NCBI RefSeq assembly: GCF_003075525.1
Contig: NZ_QDDR01000002.1
Span: 372,001-436,000 of the forward strand
Direction of reading: 5' to 3'
Length of the DNA stretch: 64,000 nt
Origin: Pararhodobacter aggregans
Lineage (GTDB): Bacteria; Pseudomonadota; Alphaproteobacteria; Rhodobacterales; Rhodobacteraceae
Under the pieces are notes generated by a model. It was given only the letters and a program-made list of their open reading frames with translations, was not told the DNA's origin and made no database searches. Both the position numbers and the translations under genes were made by a program. Position 1 is the first letter of the stretch. Each line of letters opens with the position of its first letter. Shown in pieces: positions 33,186 to 42,149 of the stretch.

Positions 33186-34558
33186 GGGGTCAACTCGGAC
33201 AGGATTTCGTCGAAAGCGGCGATCAGCCGGTCGATCTGGCGGGTTTTCGTCACCGGCGAGACCAGCATCATGTTGTGAAAGGGCGCGATCAGGCAGCCGC
33301 GGTTCAGGAGGCCCAGATGCAGCGCCGCCTCGACCTCCGGCGCATGGGCCAGCGCGGCCTCGGCGCCGTTCCGCAGCGGGCCCGGGGCGCAGATGAACTC
33401 GACCCGGGCGCCGACACGGACCACGTGCCAGGGCAGGGCGCGGCGGGCGATGACCCCCTCCAGCCCGGCGGCGAGCCGCAGGGCCCCGCGTTCCATGCGG
33501 TCATGGGCCTTGGCGGTCATCACCTCGGACAGCGTGGCCTCCAGCGCCGCGACCTGCAGCGGGTTGCCGGACAGGGTGGTGCCCATGCCCGAATGCCCCT
33601 CGGGCCGGTCGAGGTCATAGGCGGCGAAACGCTCCGCCACCTCGGGCGTCATGCCCCAGAGCCCGGTCGGGATGCCCCCCGCCACGCATTTGCCGATCAC
33701 ATAGAGGTCGGGCGACAGCGAATGCACGCGCCGGTAGCCGCCAAGGCCCGAGCTTTGCGTATGCGTCTCGTCCAGAATGAGCAGCGTGCCATGGTGGCGG
33801 GTCAGCTGGCGCAGCCCGTCGTGGAACCCGGCCTCGGGCAGGACCATGCAGGAATTGGTCATCACCGGCTCGGTCAGCACCGCGGCGACCTCGCCCGTGG
33901 CCAGCGCCGCCTCGACCGCCGCCAGATCGTTGAACTCGACGCAGATCGCCTCGGCGGCGATGTCGAGGACCTGGCCCACCAGCCCCGGCCGCGCCACCGT
34001 GCGGCCCTGGTGGCAGGTGACCATCGTGTCCTCCAGCGTACCGTGATAGCAGCCGTTGAACACCAGCACCTTGCGCCGTCCGGTCACCGCCCGGGCCACC
34101 CGCAGGGCGTGGCGGTTGGCATCGGTGGCGCTGAGCGTCATCTGCCAGAGCATCGGCCCGAAGACCTGCCGGATCAGCGCGCCCACCCGCAGCGTCGCGT
34201 CCGAGGGCAGCATATAGGTCAGCCCGCGCCGGGCCTGGCGGCGGATCGCGCGGGCCACCGGCGGCGGCGAATGGCCGAACATCGAACCGGTATCGCCCAG
34301 GCAGAAATCGTCGATCTCGATGCCGTCGACATCCTCGATCCGCGCCTTCTCGGCCCGGTGGACCACCAGGGGAAAGGGCGAGGGCCAGTCCCGCATCCAA
34401 TGCATCGGCACCCCCGCAAGCCAGGGCTCGGCGCCCTCGTCGAGGCGGGCCCGCGTCACGGGTCGCGCCCGGGCGAAACGCTGCTCCTCGCGCGCCCGGA
34501 AGGCGGCAAGGCGCTCGGGATCGAGACCGGCGTGCGGGGAGGGCGGCAGGGGGGACAT
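33182..34558 (-). CDS. Class III aminotransferase (aspartate aminotransferase family)
   Basis: A 458-residue PLP-dependent fold-type I transaminase. It has DFCLGDTGSMFGHSPPPVARAI near residues 80-102, the QMTLSATDANRHALRVARAVTGRRKVLVFNGCYHG cofactor-phosphate region, LLILDETHTQSSG (cofactor-pyridine Asp) and the PLP lysine Lys290 in LYVIGKCVAGGIP. The pattern is close to glutamate-1-semialdehyde aminomutase and omega-amino acid:pyruvate transaminases. The downstream GS-like gene overlaps its stop by four bases, so it probably deaminates the amine substrate of the same pathway. The exact amine is unknown. Confidence 0.88.
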   Translation of the reverse strand: MSPLPPSPHAGLDPERLAAFRAREEQRFARARPVTRARLDEGAEPWLAGVPMHWMRDWPSPFPLVVHRAEKARIEDVDGIEIDDFCLGDTGSMFGHSPPPVARAIRRQARRGLTYMLPSDATLRVGALIRQVFGPMLWQMTLSATDANRHALRVARAVTGRRKVLVFNGCYHGTLEDTMVTCHQGRTVARPGLVGQVLDIAAEAICVEFNDLAAVEAALATGEVAAVLTEPVMTNSCMVLPEAGFHDGLRQLTRHHGTLLILDETHTQSSGLGGYRRVHSLSPDLYVIGKCVAGGIPTGLWGMTPEVAERFAAYDLDRPEGHSGMGTTLSGNPLQVAALEATLSEVMTAKAHDRMERGALRLAAGLEGVIARRALPWHVVRVGARVEFICAPGPLRNGAEAALAHAPEVEAALHLGLLNRGCLIAPFHNMMLVSPVTKTRQIDRLIAAFDEILSELTP

Positions 34559-34728
34559 GGGAACTCCGGTTGGATAATTTGATCATATTGCGCCGGCAAG
34601 GGATTGCCAAGGTGGGTTTCATCCGCACCGCCCTGCGGCGGGAGGCACGCTCCCGCCCGCCCACCCCGCGCGCCTCCCGCCGCGGAGAGGTTTGTGCATG
34701 GGGATGCCCCGGGGGCCTTCTGCCCCCG

Positions 34729-34855
34729 GACCCCCGAGGATATTTTCAGCGCAAAGAAGACGGTTAAGAAGGGGTTAAGCCCCATCTTCGTTCTGCAAAT
34801 ATCCTCGGGGGGTGAATTGGCCGTCAGGCCAAGAGGGGGGCAGAAGGCCCCCCTT
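34729..34855. repeat. Intergenic repeat copy C: inverted repeat with TTAA-N7-TTAA core
   Basis: CCCCCGAGGATATTTT (34731-) and AAATATCCTCGGGGGG (ending 34812) are the arms; the tip is TTAA-N7-TTAA at 34764-34778. A GGGGGCCTTCTGCCCCC hairpin lies just left (34710-34728), and the GGCCGTCAGGCCAAG block plus GGGGGGC/GGCCCCCC hairpin follow on the right. Compared with copies A and B, the seven bases between the TTAA pairs have changed (GAAGGGG against GAGGGCG) while the spacing is kept. It occupies most of the 387-base divergent gap between the aminotransferase and alcohol dehydrogenase genes. No other gene is seen there. Confidence 0.8.
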
Positions 34856-34945
34856 GCCGCCGCTCCACCCTTTGCGACGCGACGGAGGGGTTGCCCGGCG
34901 GCAGGGAGCGTGGTCTCTGGCAGGTCAGGAGAAGGAGATCCGACG

Positions 34946-36025
34946 ATGAAAGCTGCCCTGTGCCGCGCCTTTGGCGAACCCCTGACGATCGAGGAGGTGG
35001 TGCTGCGGGCGCCCGGGCCGGGCGAGGTGCAGGTCGCCATCGAGGCGGTCGCCATCTGCCATTCCGATCTGGGCTATATCGACGGGATCTGGGCCAGCCA
35101 GCTGCCGGCGGTCTATGGTCACGAGGCGGCGGGGCGGATCACCGCGCTGGGGGAGGGGGTTCGGGGCCTCGCGCCGGGCGACGCGGTCGTCGTCTCGATG
35201 ATCCGTTCCTGCGGCCAATGCCGGGCCTGCCGGACCGGCAAGCCCTTCCTCTGCGCCGCGGCCTATGACCGGGGCAACGGCGTGCTGCAGCTGCCCGACG
35301 GGACGGTCGTCGAGCACGGGCTCGCCACGGGCGGCTTTGCCGAGGCTTGCGTGGTGCATGCCAGCCAGGTGGCGAAGGTGCCGGACGATCTGCCGATGGA
35401 GCTTGGCGCGCTTCTGGCCTGCGGGGTGATCACCGGGACCGGCGCGGTGATCAACACCGCCGGGGTCCGGGCGGGCGAGTCGGTGGTGGTGATCGGCGCG
35501 GGCGGCGTCGGGCTCAATGCCATCCAGGGCGCGCGGCTGGCCGGGGCAGGGCGGATCATCGCCATCGACCTGGCCGAGGAAAAGCTGGCGGCCGCCACCG
35601 AATTCGGCGCCACCGATGTCTTGAAGGCCGACATGAAGGGCCTGCGCCGGGCGGTGATGGGGCTGACCGAGGGCGGCGCGGACCATGTCTTCGTCGCCGT
35701 GGGCGCCATCGCCGCCTACAATCAGGCGCCCTCGCTCGCCTGCAAGGGCGGGCAGGTGGTGATGGTCGGCATGCCGCCCTCGGGCGCGCGGATGGAGGTG
35801 GAGCCGGTGATCGTCGCCGCCACCGCCCAGCGTCTGACCGGCAGTTTCATGGGGGCGACCGTGGTGCAGCGCGACATCCCCTATCTGGTCGAGATGTGGC
35901 GGCAGGGGCGGCTGAAGCTGGAGGAGCTGATCACCCGCCGCTACCGCTTCGACGAGATCAACCAGGCCATCGCCGACGCCCGTCAGGGCCATGTCCGGCG
36001 CAATGTCATCGTGATGGAGCGTTGA
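34946..36025 (+). CDS. Zinc-dependent alcohol dehydrogenase (MDR family)
   Basis: A 359-residue medium-chain dehydrogenase. The catalytic zinc site is visible in AICHSDLGY and YGHEAAGRI, the structural zinc loop in SCGQCRACRTGKPFLC, and the Rossmann motif VVVIGAGGVGLNAIQGA at about residues 182-198, followed by the Asp in IIAIDLAEEKL that favours NAD over NADP. The sequence resembles class III/aryl-alcohol dehydrogenases. It has a strong AGAAGGAGA ribosome site. It is divergent from the aminotransferase/GS pair and could oxidise an amino-alcohol or aldehyde of that pathway, but no direct evidence links them. Confidence 0.9.
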   Translation: MKAALCRAFGEPLTIEEVVLRAPGPGEVQVAIEAVAICHSDLGYIDGIWASQLPAVYGHEAAGRITALGEGVRGLAPGDAVVVSMIRSCGQCRACRTGKPFLCAAAYDRGNGVLQLPDGTVVEHGLATGGFAEACVVHASQVAKVPDDLPMELGALLACGVITGTGAVINTAGVRAGESVVVIGAGGVGLNAIQGARLAGAGRIIAIDLAEEKLAAATEFGATDVLKADMKGLRRAVMGLTEGGADHVFVAVGAIAAYNQAPSLACKGGQVVMVGMPPSGARMEVEPVIVAATAQRLTGSFMGATVVQRDIPYLVEMWRQGRLKLEELITRRYRFDEINQAIADARQGHVRRNVIVMER

Positions 36026-36027
36026 TG

Positions 36028-36456
36028 TCAGTCGAGGTCGAAGGCGCCGTCCCAGCCATAGCCGATGAACGGCACCTCTTCGCCCCCGAGGCGGCGGTAG
36101 AGGGCGCGGGCGGCGGTGTTCTCGGCCTCGGTTCCCAGCCAGATGCCCTGGCAGCCCATCGTCCGGGCCTCGTCCATCAGGGCGGTGAGCGCGGCCTTCG
36201 CATGGCCGCGGCGCTGATGCGCCTCGCGCGTGCCGACCTCGTTGACGAAGAAGGACGGCGGCTGGTCGGGATGCAGCAGGATCGTGCCCGAGGCGAAGGC
36301 GAGGATCTCGGCGCCCTGCGTCACCACGGCCATGCGGTGCAGCGGGTCGGTCAGGAAGGCCCGCGCCTGCGCCGGATCGACCGGTCTGTCGAAGAGGCCG
36401 GGCGCGGTGCCGAGGAGCAGGGCGAGGTCGTCGGGGGCGAGGATACGGGCGGGCAT
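36028..36456 (-). CDS. GNAT-family N-acetyltransferase
   Basis: A 142-residue acetyl-CoA-dependent transferase. The acetyl-CoA-binding motif A is TREAHQRRGHAKAALTALMDEA (about residues 75-97), followed by a C-terminal GTEAENTAARALYRRLGGEEVPFIGYGW typical of GNAT proteins. Substrate unknown. It converges on the alcohol dehydrogenase with two bases between and is divergent from the enolase-superfamily gene. Confidence 0.87.
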   Translation of the reverse strand: MPARILAPDDLALLLGTAPGLFDRPVDPAQARAFLTDPLHRMAVVTQGAEILAFASGTILLHPDQPPSFFVNEVGTREAHQRRGHAKAALTALMDEARTMGCQGIWLGTEAENTAARALYRRLGGEEVPFIGYGWDGAFDLD

Positions 36457-36530
36457 GTCGGGTTCCCTGGCGAGGCGAAGGCCGCGATCCTAGCCGCTGG
36501 TCCTGCGCCTGTCAGGGGGCGCTGGTCCGG

Positions 36531-36556
36531 TAGGATGGGCAATATTGCCCATCCTA
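36531..36556. repeat. REP-like perfect 26-bp palindrome (copy 1)
   Basis: TAGGATGGGCAAT followed by its exact reverse complement, with no spacer. The identical 26 bases occur at 63470-63495 beside a RAYT-like gene. It lies in the divergent gap between the GNAT and enolase-superfamily genes, ending only 22 bases before the latter's ATG, so it may affect that gene's transcript leader. Confidence 0.9.
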
Positions 36557-36578
36557 CGGTGCATCGGAGGAGCGGGAT

Positions 36579-37811
36579 ATGAAACTGGTCGATCTGGAGG
36601 TCTTCGTCATCGGCACGCCGCCGCCCGGCTGGGGCGGGCGCTATTGGCTGATCGTCAAGCTGACCGCCGACAACGGCATCTCGGGCTATGGCGAGGTCTA
36701 TGCGGCCTCGGTCGGCCCCCGGGCCATGGTCGCCGTCATCGAGGATGTCTTCGAGCGGCACATGCGGGGCGAGGCGCCGTCCAACATCGAGACAATGTTC
36801 CGCCGGGCCTATTCCTCGGGCTTCACCCAGCGGCCGGACCTGACGGTCATGGGTGCCTTCTCGGGGCTGGAGATCGCCTGCTGGGACCTCTGGGGCAAGG
36901 CGCTGGAACAGCCGGTGCATGCGCTGCTGGGCGGGCTGATGAACCAGCGGCTGCGGGCCTATACTTACCTCTATCCGCTGCCGGGTATGGACGCGGCCAG
37001 TTTCTGGACCTCGCCCGAGATGCAGGCCGAGGCGGCGCTCGACGCCGTGAACCAGGGCTTCACCGCGATCAAGTTCGACCCGGCCGGGCCCTACACCATC
37101 CATGGCGGGCATCAGCCGGCGCTCTGGGACATCGACCTGTCGGTCCGCATGTGCGCGGCGATCCGCAAGGCCGTCGGCCAGCGCGCCGATCTCCTCTTCG
37201 GCACCCATGGCCAGTTCACGCCCTCGGGCGCGATCCGGCTGGGGCAGGCTTTGGAGCCCTACAGCCCGCTCTGGTACGAAGAGCCCATTCCGCCTGACAA
37301 CCTCCTCGATTTCGCGCAGGTGGCGCAGGCGGTGCGCATCCCGCTGGCCACGGGCGAGCGGATGACGACCAAGGCCGAGTTCGGCACGCTGCTCAGGTCC
37401 GGCGGGGCCTCGATCCTTCAACCGGCGCTGGGGCGGTCGGGCGGGATCCTTGAGACGAAGAAGATCGCGGCGCTGGCCGAAGCCTTCGGCGCCCAGGTCG
37501 CGCCGCATCTCTATGCCGGGCCGGTCGAATGGGCGGCGAATATCCAGCTTGGCGCCACGCTGCCGAACCTCTTGCTGGTCGAGACGATCCAGACCGGCGG
37601 CATCTTTCATCTGCCCCTGATCCGCCACAGCCTGGCGGTCGAGGAGGGCTATATCCCGGTGCCGCGCCGCCCCGGCCTGGGCATTGATTTCGACGAGGCA
37701 CTCGCCCGGGCGCATCCCTATTCGGGCGACGCACTCCACCTGCAGATGCAGGAAGCGCCCTGCGATTATGGCGTGGCGAATGCCTTCCAGGGTGGTGCCC
37801 CGCGCGAGTGA
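36579..37811 (+). CDS. Mandelate racemase/muconate lactonizing enzyme family protein (sugar-acid dehydratase-like)
   Basis: A 410-residue enolase-superfamily enzyme. The N-terminal capping domain (LVDLEVFVIGTPPPGWGGRYWLIVKLTADNGISGYGE) is followed by the barrel: GFTAIKFDPAGPY (catalytic Lys region), the GTHGQFTP strand, WYEEPIPPDN and ATGERMT (metal ligands), and a late histidine in QVAPHLYAGP. The overall pattern is that of acid-sugar dehydratases such as D-galactonate dehydratase, acting on hydroxy acids through an enolate; the exact substrate cannot be told. A GGAGGAG site precedes the ATG. An oligopeptide-type importer follows 202 bases downstream and could supply its substrate. Confidence 0.85.
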   Translation: MKLVDLEVFVIGTPPPGWGGRYWLIVKLTADNGISGYGEVYAASVGPRAMVAVIEDVFERHMRGEAPSNIETMFRRAYSSGFTQRPDLTVMGAFSGLEIACWDLWGKALEQPVHALLGGLMNQRLRAYTYLYPLPGMDAASFWTSPEMQAEAALDAVNQGFTAIKFDPAGPYTIHGGHQPALWDIDLSVRMCAAIRKAVGQRADLLFGTHGQFTPSGAIRLGQALEPYSPLWYEEPIPPDNLLDFAQVAQAVRIPLATGERMTTKAEFGTLLRSGGASILQPALGRSGGILETKKIAALAEAFGAQVAPHLYAGPVEWAANIQLGATLPNLLLVETIQTGGIFHLPLIRHSLAVEEGYIPVPRRPGLGIDFDEALARAHPYSGDALHLQMQEAPCDYGVANAFQGGAPRE

Positions 37812-38013
37812 TCCCGGCCCTCTGCGGTCACGGCCCCGTTGCGCCCCGGACCGGAAGCGCCCGTTTTCGGGTTGTAATTCGGAGAGGGTCGCGTTTGGAT
37901 GGGGACGGGTCGCAAACAGGACGGCGCATGCAGGGTCCTTGGTGCCGCATAAGCACCAGCCGGGGTGCTGCGTAACGTCGCCGCCGATCAACCGCGCCAA
38001 CAGGGAGACTCTC

Positions 38014-39657
38014 ATGAAAGACTTTTCGCAGGAAGCCGTCGACCGCGTTCACCCGGCCGCAGACGTCTATGCGCGCGATTACCGCGCGGGTAAGCTCAGC
38101 CGCCGCGAATTCCTGACCCGCGCCACCGCGCTGGGTCTGGCCGCACCGGCCGCCTATGGCCTGATCGGCCTGGCCGCACCGAGCGTGGCGCAGGCGCAGA
38201 CCCCCACCATGGGCGGCACGCTGAAGATGCAGATGGCGATCAAGGCCCAGCGCGATCCGCGCACCTGGGACTGGTCGGAACTGGCCAATGCCTGCCGCGG
38301 CTGGCTGGAATACCTGGTCGATTACCAGCGCGACGGCACCCTGCTGCCGGTGCTGCTGGAGGGCTGGGAAGCCTCGGACGACGCCAAGACCTATACGCTG
38401 CGGGTCCGTCCGGGCGTGAAATGGAACAACGGCGACGATTTCACCGCCGCCGATGTGGCGCATAACTTCGAGCGCTGGTGCGATGGCTCGGTCGAGGGCA
38501 ACTCGATGGCCACCCGCATGGGCTCGCTGGTGGAAAACAACATGGTCCGCGAGGGCGGGATCGAGATCGTCGACGACCTGACCGTCCGCATCAACCTGTC
38601 GCAGCCCGATATCGCGCTGATGGTCTCGGTCGCCGATTACCCGGCGGCGGTGATGCATCCCTCGTTCACCGGCGACGACCCGGTGGCCAATCCCATCGGC
38701 ACCGGCCCCTATCTGCCGGTCAGCTACGAGCCCGGCATCGGCGCCGTGGTCGAGCGCAACGCCGACCACACCTGGTGGAACGAGGGCAACGGCGCCTATC
38801 TGGACCGGATCGAGTTCATCGACCTCGGCACCGACCCGGCCGCCTGGGTGGCCTCGGCGGAATCGGGCGAGATCGACCTCAACTACCAGGCGCAGGGCGA
38901 TATCATCGACATCTTCGATGCCATCGGCATGCCCCGGACCGAGGCGGTGACCGCGGCGACCATCGCCGTGCGCTTCAACCAGGAGAACGAGCCCTACGAC
39001 AACAAGGACGTGCGCAAGGCCCTGCAACTGGCCGTGTCGAACGCCATCGTCCTTGAACTGGGCTACAACGATCTGGGCACCGTGGCCGAGAACCACCATG
39101 TCTGCCCGATCCATCCCGAATATGCCGAACTGGCGCCGCTGACGGTGGACGGTGCGGCGGCCCGGGCGGCGATCGAGGCGGCGGGGCTGGGCGATTACGA
39201 GTTCGAGCTGATCTCGATCGACGAGCCCTGGCAGGCCGAGACCTGCGACGCGGTGGCGGCGCAGATCCGCGACGCAGGGATCAACATCAAGCGCACCATC
39301 CTGCCCGGCGCCACCTTCTGGAACGACTGGACGAAATACCCGTTCTCGGCCACCGAATGGAACATGCGCCCGCTCGGCGTGCAGATCCTGAACCTCGCCT
39401 ACCGCACCGGCGTGCCGTGGAACGAGGCGGCCTTCTCGAACGAGGAATTCGACACGCTGCTCGACCAGGCCAATGGCATCGCCGATGCCGATGCCCGCCG
39501 CGAGGTGATGCACCGTCTCGAGGAGATCATGCAGGAGGAGGGCGTGCTGATCCAGCCCTACTGGCGCTCGATCTTCCGCAACGCCCGGCCCAACGTCCAT
39601 GGCGCCGAGATGCACCCGACCTTCGTTGTCGATTACGTGAAGTACTGGCTCTCGTGA
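38014..39657 (+). CDS. ABC importer binding protein, peptide/oligosaccharide type (SBP family 5), Tat-exported
   Basis: A 547-residue extracytoplasmic binding protein. The N-terminal twin-arginine motif SRREFL (residues 29-34), the hydrophobic stretch and AQAQ cleavage region show folded export through Tat, which is unusual for this family outside some alphaproteobacteria. The mature part has family 5 signatures: LPVLLEGWEASDDAKTYTLRVRPGVKWNNGDDFTAADVAHNFERW and NPIGTGPYLPVSYEPG. It is the first gene of an importer operon (two permeases and a fused ATPase). The substrate may be peptides, or sugar-derived oligomers given the upstream dehydratase-like enzyme. Confidence 0.9.
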   Translation: MKDFSQEAVDRVHPAADVYARDYRAGKLSRREFLTRATALGLAAPAAYGLIGLAAPSVAQAQTPTMGGTLKMQMAIKAQRDPRTWDWSELANACRGWLEYLVDYQRDGTLLPVLLEGWEASDDAKTYTLRVRPGVKWNNGDDFTAADVAHNFERWCDGSVEGNSMATRMGSLVENNMVREGGIEIVDDLTVRINLSQPDIALMVSVADYPAAVMHPSFTGDDPVANPIGTGPYLPVSYEPGIGAVVERNADHTWWNEGNGAYLDRIEFIDLGTDPAAWVASAESGEIDLNYQAQGDIIDIFDAIGMPRTEAVTAATIAVRFNQENEPYDNKDVRKALQLAVSNAIVLELGYNDLGTVAENHHVCPIHPEYAELAPLTVDGAAARAAIEAAGLGDYEFELISIDEPWQAETCDAVAAQIRDAGINIKRTILPGATFWNDWTKYPFSATEWNMRPLGVQILNLAYRTGVPWNEAAFSNEEFDTLLDQANGIADADARREVMHRLEEIMQEEGVLIQPYWRSIFRNARPNVHGAEMHPTFVVDYVKYWLS

Positions 39658-39791
39658 GCCGGAATGCGGGGCGTGCCGAAAGGCGCGCCCCGCTCGCCTT
39701 CATCGGTCCGTTCCCGGGTTTTCCGGTCATCCTTCGCCGCCGCGGCCGAGGGGCGTGAGCCCATACGCTGCGACCCGCCACAGGAGACGCC

Positions 39792-40877
39792 ATGTTGCTC
39801 TTCCTCTTCCGGCGCATCGGGCTGATGCTGGTCACGGCGCTGTGCCTGACCTTCATCGTCTTCGCGCTGACCAACATGCCGGCCAAGCTCGAGACGCTGG
39901 CCAAGACCCAGGCCGGCAGCCGGATGACCGATGCCGAGGTCGACCGATGGCTGGAGAGGAACGGCTACGCCTCGCCCATGCTGGTGCGCTATGGCGAATG
40001 GCTGGGCGTGCTGCCCGGCTGGGTGCGCACCGATGACGGCGGCACCGTCACCGGGCGCTGCGTGGCGCTGCGCGACACGCCCGAGGCCGCGGGCGAGCGT
40101 TGCGGCATCCTGCAGGGCGACTGGGGCTTTTCCACCCGCTTCCGGGCCGGCGTGGCCGAGGTGCTGAGCGCGCGGCTGGGCGCCACGGGCCTGCTGATGA
40201 TGTGGGTGCTGATCGTCATGGTGCCCATGGCGCTGATCGTCGGCATCCTGGCCGGGATGCGCGAGGGCTCGCGCACCGACCGGGCGCTGTCGACCGTCGC
40301 CATCGCCTCGACCGCGACGCCGGAATATGTCTCGGGTGTCTTGCTGATCGCGCTTCTGGCCTCCTCGACCGTCGGGCTGTCGCCCTTGCTGGTCAGCTGG
40401 GGCTGGATCGACGGGCCGGTGCTGTTCCAGGGCAACGCCCGCTCGGCGCTGGAAGACATCACGCTGTCGAACTTCACCCTGCCGGTGCTGACCATCGCGC
40501 TTTACGGCATGGGCTATGTCGCCCGCATCACCCGCGCCTCGATGACCGAGGTGATGACCCAGCAATACATCCGCACCGCGCGGCTGAAGGGCGTGAGCTT
40601 CGGCAAGATCGTCGTCAAGCACGCGCTGAGGAACGCGCTGATCGCCCCCTTCACGGTGATCATGCTGCAGATCCCCTGGCTTTTGAACGGCGTCGTCATC
40701 TCCGAGGTGCTTTTCTCCTACCCGGGCTTCGGCTGGACCCTCTACGAGGCCGCCGTCAACAACGACATCGAACTCCTGCTCGCCTCGTCGGTCGTGGCCG
40801 TGGTCGTGGTGCTGGTCACCCAGCTCATCTCCGACGTGGGCTATGTCTATCTCAATCCCCGCATCCGGATTTCGTAA
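39792..40877 (+). CDS. ABC importer permease, DppB/OppB type
   Basis: A 361-residue inner-membrane permease. The N-terminal helix (LFLFRRIGLMLVTALCLTFIVFAL) and the SxRT-EAA loop YIRTARLKGVSFGKIVVKHALRNAL near residues 258-282 are typical of DppB. A periplasmic loop between helix 1 and helix 2 (residues about 30-120) carries two cysteines (GRCVALRD, GERCGIL). It follows the binding-protein gene by 134 bases and precedes the second permease by 14 bases. Confidence 0.92.
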   Translation: MLLFLFRRIGLMLVTALCLTFIVFALTNMPAKLETLAKTQAGSRMTDAEVDRWLERNGYASPMLVRYGEWLGVLPGWVRTDDGGTVTGRCVALRDTPEAAGERCGILQGDWGFSTRFRAGVAEVLSARLGATGLLMMWVLIVMVPMALIVGILAGMREGSRTDRALSTVAIASTATPEYVSGVLLIALLASSTVGLSPLLVSWGWIDGPVLFQGNARSALEDITLSNFTLPVLTIALYGMGYVARITRASMTEVMTQQYIRTARLKGVSFGKIVVKHALRNALIAPFTVIMLQIPWLLNGVVISEVLFSYPGFGWTLYEAAVNNDIELLLASSVVAVVVVLVTQLISDVGYVYLNPRIRIS

Positions 40878-40891
40878 GGAGAGACCCGCCC

Positions 40892-42052
40892 ATGGAGCCC
40901 CTGAGCTGGTTCGAAATCCTCGCCCGCATCGCCCAGCAATTGCTGCCGGTCTGGGTGGCGCTGGTCCTGACCTATGCGCTCTCCATCCGCTTCAAGCGCC
41001 GGCTTGGCCTTTACGGCAAGCTCTTCGACTCGACGGTCGGCATGATCGGCTTCGGCATCGTCATGTTCTGGCTGTTCGTGGCGCTGTTCGCCAATTTCGT
41101 CGTCACCCATGACTCGCTCTCGCAGGTCAGCGGCATGCGCAATGCCGTGCCCGGCTCGGCGCTGCGCGACCCGCGCGATCTTTACCCCTATTACCTGCTG
41201 GGCGGCGACAGCCTGGCGCGCGATGTCTTCTCGCGCATGGTGATGGGCGCCCGCGAGGTGCTCAGGATCGCCCCCTTCGCCGCCATGATCTCGTTCATGA
41301 TCGGCATCACGCTGGGCCTGCCCGCGGGCTATTTCGCCGGCAAGCTCGATACCGGGCTCACCTTCCTCGCCAATCTGGTGCTGGCCTTCCCGGTGATCTT
41401 GCTGTTCTTCCTGCTGGTCGCGCCCGAGATCCAGGAGACGCCGATCCCCCGCGTCATGGCCGGGATCCTGTTCCTGGTGCCGATCCTCTTCGTCACCGTG
41501 CTGCTCAACGCGCGCTTCTTCACCCAGCCCGCCAAGCGCAACCTCTATGTCGGCATCGTGCTGGCGGTCGGCGCCTGGGCCTATCTCGGCCTCGTGTTCA
41601 ACGCCGATCCGGTGGGGCTGTGGTCGATGTCGCCCAACCTGCTGAACGTCTTCGTCGCGGTGGTCTTCGTCAACGCGCCGACTGTCTTCCGCATCGTCCG
41701 CGGCATCACGCTCGACATCAAGACTCGCGACTATGTCGCCGCCGCCCAGACCCGGGGCGAGGGGCCCTGGTACATCATGCTGTGGGAGATCCTGCCCAAC
41801 GCCCGCGGGCCGCTGATCGTCGATTTCTGCCTGCGGATCGGCTACACCACCATCCTCCTCGGCACGCTGGGCTTTTTCGGCCTCGGCGTCTCGCCGGAAA
41901 GCCCCGACTGGGGCTCGACCATCAACGCCGGCCGCCGCCTGCTCACGGTCTATCCGCATCCGGCGCTGGTGCCCGCGCTCTCGCTGATGAGCCTCGTTCT
42001 GGGCCTGAACCTCTTGGCCGACGGCCTGCGCGAAGAAAGCCTGAGGGATTGA
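40892..42052 (+). CDS. ABC importer permease, DppC/OppC type
   Basis: A 386-residue partner permease. It has an extended N-terminal hydrophobic region, the family GGDSLARDVFSRMVMGAREVLRIA segment and the EAA loop YVAAAQTRGEGPWYIMLWEILPNA. A pair of extra hydrophobic stretches around residues 190-250 (IPRVMAGILFLVPILFVTVLL, LYVGIVLAVGAWAYLGLVF) makes it longer than typical DppC (about 300). It ends in LLADGLREESLRD, as usual. A hairpin lies between this gene and the ATPase gene. Confidence 0.92.
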   Translation: MEPLSWFEILARIAQQLLPVWVALVLTYALSIRFKRRLGLYGKLFDSTVGMIGFGIVMFWLFVALFANFVVTHDSLSQVSGMRNAVPGSALRDPRDLYPYYLLGGDSLARDVFSRMVMGAREVLRIAPFAAMISFMIGITLGLPAGYFAGKLDTGLTFLANLVLAFPVILLFFLLVAPEIQETPIPRVMAGILFLVPILFVTVLLNARFFTQPAKRNLYVGIVLAVGAWAYLGLVFNADPVGLWSMSPNLLNVFVAVVFVNAPTVFRIVRGITLDIKTRDYVAAAQTRGEGPWYIMLWEILPNARGPLIVDFCLRIGYTTILLGTLGFFGLGVSPESPDWGSTINAGRRLLTVYPHPALVPALSLMSLVLGLNLLADGLREESLRD

Positions 42053-42100
42053 TGGGCCGCCCCGCCGCCTTTCATTCTGCCGCCAATACGCCACGGGGGT

Positions 42101-42121
42101 CCGGGGGTGTGAAACCCCCGG
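42101..42121. terminator. Intra-operon hairpin between permease and ATPase genes
   Basis: CCGGGGGT and ACCCCCGG flank a short GTGAA loop, a strong stem without a U-run. Placed inside the importer operon, it may limit ATPase expression or protect upstream mRNA rather than end transcription fully. Confidence 0.5.
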
Positions 42122-42149
42122 TTCCCCGGCCCGCCATGGGAGCGACCGC

